From a virus, in IMG/VR virus record IMGVR_UViG_3300027816_000268, positions 1 to 33,341 of that record: a stretch of 33,341 nt of DNA; one strand, 5' to 3'. The translations under genes and the position numbers were made by a program. The notes beneath the pieces are model-generated. The model saw only the letters and a program-made list of their open reading frames with translations, searched no databases and was not told where the DNA came from. Every line of letters begins with the position of its first letter. The stretch's first letter is position 1. Positions 22,877 through 30,136 of this stretch are shown piece by piece.

Positions 22877-23376
22877 TACCAGGCCTTTCTATAGTCTACC
22901 ACTTCGCAGTTGCGGCTGATGTCTTTGACAAAATACACGCATTCGGGATTGGGTTCATCATCTAGCGGCACACACAGCATCTGTCCGTTCTTTAGTTTGG
23001 GAGCATACCAAGTGATCTCATGATATACATCAATGATCTGCGTGTCAAGGAAACTGGGACGGAACGATGTCAGTGGATTGAACTGGAATGCTTTGAACCC
23101 GCGATCATTCAGGCTGGTCAAGGGCAACACTTCCAGGTCGCCCAGTTCGGGCTCGCCTATCAAGATCTTCCAGTCCAAGGGCATTTTTACACGATGCCGG
23201 CCCACCTGTAGTATCAAGGCAGGGCTGGTAAACGATTCCAAGAATATCAATGGTATATAGTGATAGTCGGGTTCATCGGGGTTGCCGTTGTCGAATACAC
23301 CAAAACGCAGGTCGTCGATCTGTTCGGGCAAACTGTCCAATTCATAACTGCAGTTGTCTAAGGTCAAGATTTTCAT
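22876..23376 (-). CDS. Conserved T4-like phage protein of unknown function, first gene of an early operon
   Basis: The frame is open to 23403, but the ATG at 23374-23376 (MKILTLDNCSYEL) is the sensible start: a perfect sigma70 promoter occupies 23383-23410, so an upstream start would lie inside the promoter. The 166-residue protein is beta-rich with YIPLIFLESFTSPALILQVG (about 40-59), LPLTSLNDRGFKAFQFNPLT (about 84-103) and IDVYHEITWYAPKLKNGQML (about 114-133), which I recall as a conserved protein of T4-like aquatic phages, often near clamp-loader genes. It has no enzyme motif. It shares one base with the gp62-like gene and leads the operon through the zinc-finger and mini-DnaE genes. Confidence 0.8.
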   Translation of the reverse strand: MKILTLDNCSYELDSLPEQIDDLRFGVFDNGNPDEPDYHYIPLIFLESFTSPALILQVGRHRVKMPLDWKILIGEPELGDLEVLPLTSLNDRGFKAFQFNPLTSFRPSFLDTQIIDVYHEITWYAPKLKNGQMLCVPLDDEPNPECVYFVKDISRNCEVVDYRKAW

Positions 23377-23382
23377 ATAACA

Positions 23383-23410
23383 ATTATACTTGAGATTGAG
23401 CAAGTGTCAA
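23383..23410 (-). promoter_or_regulatory. Perfect-consensus sigma70 early promoter, predicted leaderless
   Basis: Minus strand: -35 TTGACA at 23405-23410, 16-base spacer, -10 TATAAT at 23383-23388, then six bases (TGTTAT) and ATG at 23376. Both hexamers are exact. The expected start point is the A of the ATG and there is no Shine-Dalgarno sequence. Confidence 0.88.
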
Positions 23411-23411
23411 C

Positions 23412-24875
23412 CTAACGATACTCCAATTTCTCTTGGGTGTAGGGATATTCTGCTTCTCGATAAAAGGTTTTGCGTTTGGTCAAGTGTCGCTTGGCGAATC
23501 TGCAGGTTGAGGTTATGTCCCAGATCTGAACAAAGTCTTTGTCTTCTGCTTTACGAATGCCACGACCAATTGACTGGATAACACGCACAAAAGACTTGCC
23601 AGGCTCAACAAGCACCAGATTAAAAATACGGGGAATGTTAATACCAACTGAGGCCACACCGTAAGTAGCGACAATGATTTTGTCTGTTGTCTCCGATACT
23701 TCATCATAATGATCTTGCCTTTCTCCTGCTTTGGTAGCACCTGATATGAATACAGCACGATCGCCCAGTCTATCTACCAAGGCACGACCTGCTGTGATAC
23801 GATCCACTAGGATCAGCGTATTTCCGGTTCGATTTACTTCCTGTACTAGGCTAGCGATAGCATCCAGTCGATCTGCATCTTCCAGCAAGAACTTCAACTC
23901 GCTTTGATAGTTAGTATGTTCCTGATGATCCACCAACTGTACCACGTTCACATGGCACTGTGCCAGCACACCTTGCTGTTGCAATTCTGCGGCTGACAAC
24001 TGTCCCACCACGGGACCTATGCTGACATGCAGTGCTTCGGATTCAAACTTTTCTTTGGGTATGGTACCTGTGAGTCCCCAGCGTATGGGTATCTGGCTCA
24101 TGACGCCGGTCAGTAAGGTTTTCAATGCGTCAGCCTTGGCCATGTGTACTTCGTCCACTATCACACACACCACACCTTCTATGAACTCGCCGATGGTGAC
24201 ATCGCCTATGTCGTTGCGTGTGTTCTTCAACAGATTGTTTAGGCTTTGCCAGGTACAGATTGTATGCGTCTTGTTATATTCCTTGCGATCTCCAAAGTAC
24301 ACGCCCACATCCAATCCCAGATTCACATAGTCTTTTTCTGTTTGTGTCACGAGACTTTTGTTGGGCACTATGACTATGGTGCGACCATGTGATTCGCACA
24401 GTTGGCTCAAGGCCGCGGTCATGATAGTTTTTCCAGCGCCAGTGGCGATCTCCTGCAGGCACTGCGGATTGGTGATAAAATTGCGTATGATGGAGACCTG
24501 ATAGTCTCTCAGGACTATGGGCTCGCCTTGGGCAGGATGCCCAGCGGGCCACTGTCGATCAGCAAAGGTCGACTCTGTGATTTCTGGAAACTCAAAGTCG
24601 CGGCTGTATTCACGCAGATCTTCCAGTTCCACATCATAGCCTTCTTCGTCCAGCACAGGCAATATTTGGGGCAGCAAGTTCACATATGTGCTGCCGCCCA
24701 ACTGGAAGAACGACACCTTGCCGTTCCAGCGTCCCATCCTGACCGCTGGCAAATACCTGGCATACGGCACTTCATACTCAAACAGGCGCATGAGCCTGCG
24801 TCGAGTTTCCAGTTCCAGGCCTTCGATTTTGACATTGACTTCGTCTTTGATGATTAAGGTGGCTGTGCCTACCAT
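23412..24875 (-). CDS. uvsW: SF2 helicase, T4 UvsW type
   Basis: A 487-residue DNA/RNA helicase that in T4 unwinds R-loops and branched DNA and drives recombination-dependent replication. Residues 1-110 form the small N-terminal DNA-binding domain (EVPYARYLPAVRMGRWNGK). Motifs follow: a Q-type motif (RDYQVSII, about 123-130), Walker A TGAGKT (145-150), DEVH (241-244), GLTGT (motif III, about 267-271), and motif VI QSIGRGIRK (434-442). The length is close to T4 UvsW (about 500). The ATG overlaps the end of the upstream gene by seven bases. The protein probably resolves branched intermediates for the phage. Confidence 0.94.
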   Translation of the reverse strand: MVGTATLIIKDEVNVKIEGLELETRRRLMRLFEYEVPYARYLPAVRMGRWNGKVSFFQLGGSTYVNLLPQILPVLDEEGYDVELEDLREYSRDFEFPEITESTFADRQWPAGHPAQGEPIVLRDYQVSIIRNFITNPQCLQEIATGAGKTIMTAALSQLCESHGRTIVIVPNKSLVTQTEKDYVNLGLDVGVYFGDRKEYNKTHTICTWQSLNNLLKNTRNDIGDVTIGEFIEGVVCVIVDEVHMAKADALKTLLTGVMSQIPIRWGLTGTIPKEKFESEALHVSIGPVVGQLSAAELQQQGVLAQCHVNVVQLVDHQEHTNYQSELKFLLEDADRLDAIASLVQEVNRTGNTLILVDRITAGRALVDRLGDRAVFISGATKAGERQDHYDEVSETTDKIIVATYGVASVGINIPRIFNLVLVEPGKSFVRVIQSIGRGIRKAEDKDFVQIWDITSTCRFAKRHLTKRKTFYREAEYPYTQEKLEYR

Positions 24876-25996
24876 GAGGTATTCCCGTCGAGATAGTCCT
24901 CGCGATGATATTGAGGATCGATGTAATAGATGATTTTTCTAGCGATCTGTGCCGGCAGTGAACCAACGTCCCAGACCACAAGACCACGGCTTTTATTTAT
25001 AACTATGTCCACTGAGTCAAAATCAATGGCCTGATAGTTGTACTGATAGTCGTCCATGAATTCCCATTCGGGATTTCTGCTTCGAGCACGGTAGTATGTG
25101 CTGACCCTGTTGGGCCATCGTTGCTGTATGTCTTGGCAAAGATCGTGATAGGCATCTTGTTCGTTGATCAGTTCAACGGCCACACTGTGTTGTTCATGCT
25201 GATCGATATAATCCAATATGGCCTGATGATTGTCTTCAGACCAGGTCAGGGCCGTGGCCTGCTGTGAGTTCAACATGGCAGGCACCACAGACTCGGCATT
25301 GCTGCAGAAGTAACTGCGTAGATCTTCATGGATCTCCACGCCGGCACGCACCAGAGTATTGAGCGTGGTCAAGGTCAAAGGCAAGTGTTCAGGTATGGCC
25401 GCCATGACATGTTGATTGGCACAGTTGATCATGATGCCACCATTGACCAGCCTGGCCTGAACTGTCCACTGATCGGCCTCTGACGCACTCAGCACAGGAT
25501 CCAACAAGTCGTTGACCCGAGCGTCAATGTCATAGGCCGGAGTCCTGCTGCGACAAAACTCCAGCGTGGATCTGAGATTTTTGGCAGTAACAGGTATGAT
25601 CCACTCTTTGGCATCCGGATCCCACACAGCATCGTCCACCAGATCTCGGGCTCTACGATAGTCTGCCCAGGCATCCACTTGAGCGCGATCGTAGGGACTG
25701 CGCATGATAAGATGATCGTCTTGTAGACTCAACTGTGATCTTTCATGATCAGCAGTGGGGGGCAAGGGCATGACTGCCCAGGCAGCTGCCAGCATGGCAT
25801 CAGGATCCAGATTGGCCTGCTCAATCTGCTGGCGATATCGGTAGACCAGTTTTTCCCACAGTTCTGCCTGCTTGGGCGTGACCGCACGATTTTTGGCTAT
25901 CCTGCGGTTGTAGACTTCGGTGATGAATTGACGGTCGTATCTGGCAAATTTGATGTTTTGCAGCATCCAGTACCAGTAATTTTCACGAGATTTCAT
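24869..25996 (-). CDS. HARP-like domain protein paired with the UvsW-like helicase
   Basis: A 375-residue protein. After a helical N-terminus (RYDRQFITEVYNRRIAKNRAVT, then PKQAELWEKLVYRYRQQI, about 20-58) comes a stretch at about 98-148 (MRSPYDRAQVDAW..ADYRRARDLVDDAVWDPDAKEWIIPVTAKN) that follows the pattern of HARP domains of annealing helicases (small residue, charged helix, then W(D)P...K.W.(V)P). The remaining 220 residues are not recognised; they include DIVINKSRGLVVWDVG near the end. The gene overlaps uvsW by seven bases and is first in an early operon, with an early promoter ending six bases before its ATG. A joint role in fork or branch remodelling is likely by context. Confidence 0.65.
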   Translation of the reverse strand: MKSRENYWYWMLQNIKFARYDRQFITEVYNRRIAKNRAVTPKQAELWEKLVYRYRQQIEQANLDPDAMLAAAWAVMPLPPTADHERSQLSLQDDHLIMRSPYDRAQVDAWADYRRARDLVDDAVWDPDAKEWIIPVTAKNLRSTLEFCRSRTPAYDIDARVNDLLDPVLSASEADQWTVQARLVNGGIMINCANQHVMAAIPEHLPLTLTTLNTLVRAGVEIHEDLRSYFCSNAESVVPAMLNSQQATALTWSEDNHQAILDYIDQHEQHSVAVELINEQDAYHDLCQDIQQRWPNRVSTYYRARSRNPEWEFMDDYQYNYQAIDFDSVDIVINKSRGLVVWDVGSLPAQIARKIIYYIDPQYHREDYLDGNTSW

Positions 25997-26002
25997 AGTG
26001 CT

Positions 26003-26031
26003 ATTGTAACATATCGCTGAGGCGATTACAA
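26003..26031 (-). promoter_or_regulatory. Sigma70-type early promoter, predicted leaderless, for HARP-like/UvsW operon
   Basis: Minus strand: -35 TTGTAA at 26026-26031 (4 of 6), 17-base spacer, -10 TACAAT at 26003-26008 (5 of 6), six bases (AGCACT) and ATG at 25996. It is weaker than the other early promoters by hexamer match but has the same geometry. Confidence 0.6.
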
Positions 26032-26053
26032 ATGCGACATCGCCAAAAAGCCG

Positions 26054-26060
26054 CTAAATA
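26054..26060 (+). promoter_or_regulatory. Late promoter box for the LamG fibre cluster
   Basis: Plus-strand CTAAATA in CGCTAAATACAG context, 26 bases before the ATG at 26087, with AAAAAAGG as ribosome site. It probably serves the whole plus-strand cluster, as no box is seen before the second or third gene. Confidence 0.65.
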
Positions 26061-26086
26061 CAGGATCTAGCAAAAAAAGGTGTATT

Positions 26087-28075
26087 ATGATCATTACAGG
26101 CACTCGCGTCCGGGGTGGCAGATATTACGGTGGTACAGGCCCTGCATCAGATGCATATTTTGATTTGGTAGCATTATTACTGCCTGGTAACGGTACCAAC
26201 GGCGCTCAGAACAACACCTTCCAGGACTCTAGCACCAATGCGTTTACCATCACACGTAACGGCAATACCACGCAGGGCACATTCTCACCATTCAGCCAGA
26301 CCGGGTGGTCAAATTACTTAAATGGATCCAGTTATTTTACTGCGCCTGGTAGTACTGCTTTTGCATTTGGCACAGGCGCCTTCACTATTGAAATGTGGCT
26401 CTATGTCACTGCCTATCCAGCCAATTACGCAGTCATTCCATCGAACAGACCCTATAATGCCGGCAGTACCGATACCTGGGGTGTGTTTTTCTTTAATGAC
26501 GGTGCAGTAAGATTCTCCGATGTAAATAATACTCAAACATTCCAAACCTCGGCAGGTGCTGTGCCATTAAATGCTTGGACACATTTAGCCGTTGTCAGAA
26601 ATTCTACAGCATCAAACGACACTAAAATTTATATAAATGGCACGTCAGTTGCACAAGGGACAATTAACAGTAATTTTGCAAATAATACGAACGCAGTAGT
26701 CTTTGGCACGTCCTACGACTCTAATAATTGGTATGTTACCAGCTACGCATCCAATCTCCGAATTGTCAAGGGCACAGCGGTCTACACCAGCAACTTCACG
26801 CCAAGTACCACAGCACTGACCAACATCAGCGGTACATCACTCCTGACCTGTCAATCAAATCGCTTCGTTGACAACTCCTCCAACATATTTGCCATTAGTT
26901 TGTCAGGCACACCATCCGTGCAGGCATTTGCACCATTTGATCCCACCACTGCCTACGCCGCTGGCACAGTGGGCGGCTCGGGGTACTTTGATGGTACGGG
27001 GGATTATCTTTCTGCACCAAGTAGTAATAATTTTGGTTTTGGAACTGGCGATTTTACTATTGAGTGCTGGGTCTACCCATTAGCAAGCACAGCCCAACGA
27101 TTGTTGTTCGGTGGTGGGGATATGAATAATTTAGATATAGGTTTTTCGCCCGCCAACACTTTTCAGTACTACGACGGAAGTGTAAGAGACACAGGTGTTT
27201 CTGCGGCTGCAAGACAATGGTTTCATTTTGCAGTATCAAGAACATCTGGAACAACAAGTGTTTATGTTAATGGTGTGCGAACAAATAATTTCAGCGACAC
27301 ATCAAATACATCTGCAAGGCAGTATTATGTTGCAGGATCAAATACAGGAACAAACCCCTTTAACGGATATATAAGTAATGCTCGGATTATAAAAGGAACT
27401 GGTATTTATTCTGGAACAACCATTACTGTTCCCACAGCACCTTTCACAGCCATTGCCAACACTCAGCTGTTACTCAACTTCACCAACGGTGGTATCACAG
27501 ATGCCACAGCCAAGAATGTGCTGGAGACCGTGGGTTCGGCGCAGATCTCAACCGCGCAGAGCAAGTTCGACGGGTCGTCCATGTCGTTTGATGGCACTGG
27601 TGACTATTTGGTGTCCCCCGCAAGCGTGAACTACGAAGTAGGTACAGGGAGTTATACCATTGAGTTTTGGGTTTACTGGAATGTAATCGGTAACATCGCA
27701 ATGTTGTTTGGCTGGAATGGCGGTGCTACGGGTAGTACGTTTGGGTATACATACAGCGACGGTAGAATTGGCGTTGGGATAAATGGAACTAATGAGATTG
27801 TTTCGTCGTCCGGGCAAGCCACAACCGGGTCATGGATTCACATGGCGTTCGTTAAAAACGGTAGCACTACTACCATTTACAAAAACGGCGTTGCTATAGC
27901 AAGTAGCACTACTGGAGTTTGGTCCTCGAACACGGGCACTGCTACCTTTAGTGTTGGCGGTGGTGCAAGTGCTTCGGATACTAATTGCTACATAGACGAC
28001 CTACGCATCACTCGAGGATACGCCCGTTACACCGCCAACTTCACACCGCCTACCACGGCCTTCCCAACACAGTAA
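26087..28075 (+). CDS. LamG-domain tail fibre/adhesin, paralog 1
   Basis: A 662-residue beta-rich protein made of three LamG (concanavalin-like jellyroll) domains: about 75-238, 297-450 and 497-655. Each opens with YFDGTGDYL-like and FGTGxFTIExWVY motifs, has a central W.H.A..R strand and Y(I/V)NG strand, and ends with NGYISN.RI.KGTAVY.NFTPPT. Such domains bind sugars or proteins. The short N-terminal segment (MIITGTRVRGGRYYGGTGPA, then SDAYFDLVALLLPG) may be the attachment part and resembles the start of the next two genes. It begins with ATG after AAAAAAGG, under the late box at 26054. Probable role: host-surface binding by the virion. Confidence 0.85.
   Translation: MIITGTRVRGGRYYGGTGPASDAYFDLVALLLPGNGTNGAQNNTFQDSSTNAFTITRNGNTTQGTFSPFSQTGWSNYLNGSSYFTAPGSTAFAFGTGAFTIEMWLYVTAYPANYAVIPSNRPYNAGSTDTWGVFFFNDGAVRFSDVNNTQTFQTSAGAVPLNAWTHLAVVRNSTASNDTKIYINGTSVAQGTINSNFANNTNAVVFGTSYDSNNWYVTSYASNLRIVKGTAVYTSNFTPSTTALTNISGTSLLTCQSNRFVDNSSNIFAISLSGTPSVQAFAPFDPTTAYAAGTVGGSGYFDGTGDYLSAPSSNNFGFGTGDFTIECWVYPLASTAQRLLFGGGDMNNLDIGFSPANTFQYYDGSVRDTGVSAAARQWFHFAVSRTSGTTSVYVNGVRTNNFSDTSNTSARQYYVAGSNTGTNPFNGYISNARIIKGTGIYSGTTITVPTAPFTAIANTQLLLNFTNGGITDATAKNVLETVGSAQISTAQSKFDGSSMSFDGTGDYLVSPASVNYEVGTGSYTIEFWVYWNVIGNIAMLFGWNGGATGSTFGYTYSDGRIGVGINGTNEIVSSSGQATTGSWIHMAFVKNGSTTTIYKNGVAIASSTTGVWSSNTGTATFSVGGGASASDTNCYIDDLRITRGYARYTANFTPPTTAFPTQ
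26279..26311 (+). repeat. 33-base exact repeat copy 1 (shared with 28280-28312)
   Basis: Identical 33-base segment at the same place in the first two LamG fibre genes (coding TFSPFSQTGW). Third-gene equivalent is diverged. Confidence 0.9.
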
Positions 28076-28087
28076 AAGGAAATAGAA

Positions 28088-30124
28088 TTGTTAATATCAG
28101 GTTGTCGAGTCCGAAATGTTGTAATGTCCGCAACATCTGTTGCCGAGAGCGACGATTATTTCAACTTGGTAACACTACTGCTGCCTGGTACCGGGACCAA
28201 TGGAGCACAGAACAACACTTTCCTGGATTCCAGCACTAACAACTTCGCTGTCACACGCAATGGCAGCGCCACCCAAGGTACATTCTCACCATTCAGCCAG
28301 ACCGGGTGGTCAGGTTATTTTGACGGTAGTGGAGATTATCTGACTGTTGCTAATAATGCAGCGTTAAATTTTGGAACGGGAAATATGACCATTGAGTGTT
28401 GGGTTTATTTAAACTCAACTGCTGGCACACAAACTATTGCAGCAAAATGGCAAAGCGGTAACACTTCGTGGATATGGCAATTTACTTCGTCAACAATGAC
28501 TTTTTACTTTTCTGGGACATCGTCATCGTTTTCATGGAGTCCTGTAGCAAACACTTGGTATCATTTAGCACTATCAAGAAGTGGAACAGATGTAAAATTT
28601 TTTGTTAATGGTGTTCAAACAGGGGCAACATCAACCAATGCTGGAAACGCAGATTCAACAAGCATTGTTGCAATAGGGGCAAACAACGATGGGCCACAGC
28701 AATACTTAAATGGATATATAAGTAATTTTCGTGTAGTTAAGGGCACCGCGGTCTACACCGCCAACTTCACACCACCTACTGCACCACTCACTGCCGTATC
28801 CGGCACCTCGCTCTTGACCTGTCAAAGCAACCGCTTTGTTGACAACTCCTCCAATGCATTTGCCATAACGGTTACGGGCAATACCGCAGTGCAGGCATTT
28901 GCACCATTTGACCCTACCACTGCCTATGCTTCTGCTACCAACGGCGGTTCGGGATACTTTACAGGAACCAGTTCCACTGGTTATCTTTCGCTGACGCAGG
29001 CGGCATCAAATGCTATTTTTCCCAGTGGTGGTACCGGTGGCTTTACTATAGAATTTTGGTTTTTTCCTGCTGCTACATCAAGCACATTTAATAGCGTCGT
29101 AGCCGGTGCTTGGACTGGCACAGTGGGACAAGTCTGGTGGGAAATAAATTGCGGCAGCACTGGTTTCAATATTACATTAGGCAATAATGGTTTTGGTTCC
29201 AGTTCAGGCAATATACAAAGCAGTACTCCGTTTATAGCCAACCAATGGACGCACGTAGTCTTACAAAGAAGAAGTAATGGTACATCTTGGGACGTGTACC
29301 AAAATGGTGTCAATGTTTCTGCTAATCAAACCAGTCCTAACAATTTTAATCTGTATTCAGTGGCTCCTATTCGGATAGCCTACGGATATGGCAATACTGT
29401 TCTGTCAAGTTTAACTGCTTTCTATTTGGCCAACTTTAGAATTACAAACTCACAAGTTTATTCCAGTAACTTTACTCCGCCCACTGAACCTTTACCTCCT
29501 ATCTCCGGCACTTCATTACTACTGAATTATATCAATGGCGGCATCATCGATGCTACCGCCAAGAATGCACTAGAGACTGTGGGCAACGCCAGTATCAGCA
29601 CCACACAGAGCAAGTTCGGGGGATCATCCATGAGGTTCGATGGCTCTGGGGACTACTTAGCTGTTCCAAATTCTGTTGGACTAGACCAAGTTGGAGATTT
29701 TACACAAGAATGTTGGTATTACCGAGCTGGTGCTGGAGAAGGTAATCTAGATGTTATGTTTCTTAAAAACATAACAAATTACTTGTATATTGCTGTTAAT
29801 CGAAATGATTCTAATAAAGTCACAATAAATCAGCACAACGTTGGCTCTCTCATTACAGGAACAACACAAACTGCTTTAAACACTTGGTATCACCTTGCGG
29901 TTTCCAGAAGCGGAAGTAACGTCAGATTGTTCGTTAATGGCGTTCAAGAAGGTTCAACCGCTACATACTCGACAAACACTTCTAATTCTGCAATTTCATA
30001 CATTGGCGGTTTTCCCGGCGCTCACGGTTTAAACGGTTATATCGACGACCTACGCATCACCCGAGGTTTGGCAAGATACACTGCTAACTTCACGCCACCC
30101 ACGCAGGCCTTTCCCACACTATAA
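28088..30124 (+). CDS. LamG-domain tail fibre/adhesin, paralog 2
   Basis: A 678-residue paralog of the preceding gene, again with three LamG-like domains (about 76-240, 295-475 and 515-672). It starts at a TTG (28088-28090) preceded by AAAGGAAAT; the choice is supported by alignment with the third gene, where the same place is ATG (M-Y-I-S-G-C-R-V versus M-L-I-S-G-C-R-V). The inner parts of its LamG domains differ from those of paralog 1, while the junction segments are nearly the same. It lies 12 bases after the first gene and ends 12 bases before the third, all in one direction and likely one message. Confidence 0.85.
   Translation: MLISGCRVRNVVMSATSVAESDDYFNLVTLLLPGTGTNGAQNNTFLDSSTNNFAVTRNGSATQGTFSPFSQTGWSGYFDGSGDYLTVANNAALNFGTGNMTIECWVYLNSTAGTQTIAAKWQSGNTSWIWQFTSSTMTFYFSGTSSSFSWSPVANTWYHLALSRSGTDVKFFVNGVQTGATSTNAGNADSTSIVAIGANNDGPQQYLNGYISNFRVVKGTAVYTANFTPPTAPLTAVSGTSLLTCQSNRFVDNSSNAFAITVTGNTAVQAFAPFDPTTAYASATNGGSGYFTGTSSTGYLSLTQAASNAIFPSGGTGGFTIEFWFFPAATSSTFNSVVAGAWTGTVGQVWWEINCGSTGFNITLGNNGFGSSSGNIQSSTPFIANQWTHVVLQRRSNGTSWDVYQNGVNVSANQTSPNNFNLYSVAPIRIAYGYGNTVLSSLTAFYLANFRITNSQVYSSNFTPPTEPLPPISGTSLLLNYINGGIIDATAKNALETVGNASISTTQSKFGGSSMRFDGSGDYLAVPNSVGLDQVGDFTQECWYYRAGAGEGNLDVMFLKNITNYLYIAVNRNDSNKVTINQHNVGSLITGTTQTALNTWYHLAVSRSGSNVRLFVNGVQEGSTATYSTNTSNSAISYIGGFPGAHGLNGYIDDLRITRGLARYTANFTPPTQAFPTL
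28149..28185 (+). repeat. 37-base exact repeat copy 1 (shared with 30198-30234)
   Basis: Identical 37-base segment in the N-terminal part of paralogs 2 and 3 (coding DDYFNLVTLLLP). Confidence 0.9.
28280..28312 (+). repeat. 33-base exact repeat copy 2
   Basis: Second copy of the 33-base segment at 26279-26311, in the same position of the paralogous gene. Confidence 0.9.
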
Positions 30125-30136
30125 GAGAATATTGAA

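Larger units (their letters stand above)
25997..26086. promoter_or_regulatory. Divergent control region between the early helicase operon and the late fibre cluster
   Basis: A 90-base gap that holds an early minus-strand promoter (26003-26031) and a late plus-strand box (26054-26060), firing away from each other into the HARP/UvsW genes and the LamG fibre genes. No other element is seen. Confidence 0.7.

Noticed and set aside
23377-23403. Upstream ATG of the gene at 22876
   Set aside because: It lies inside the promoter (-10 and spacer), so it cannot be in the message made from that promoter.
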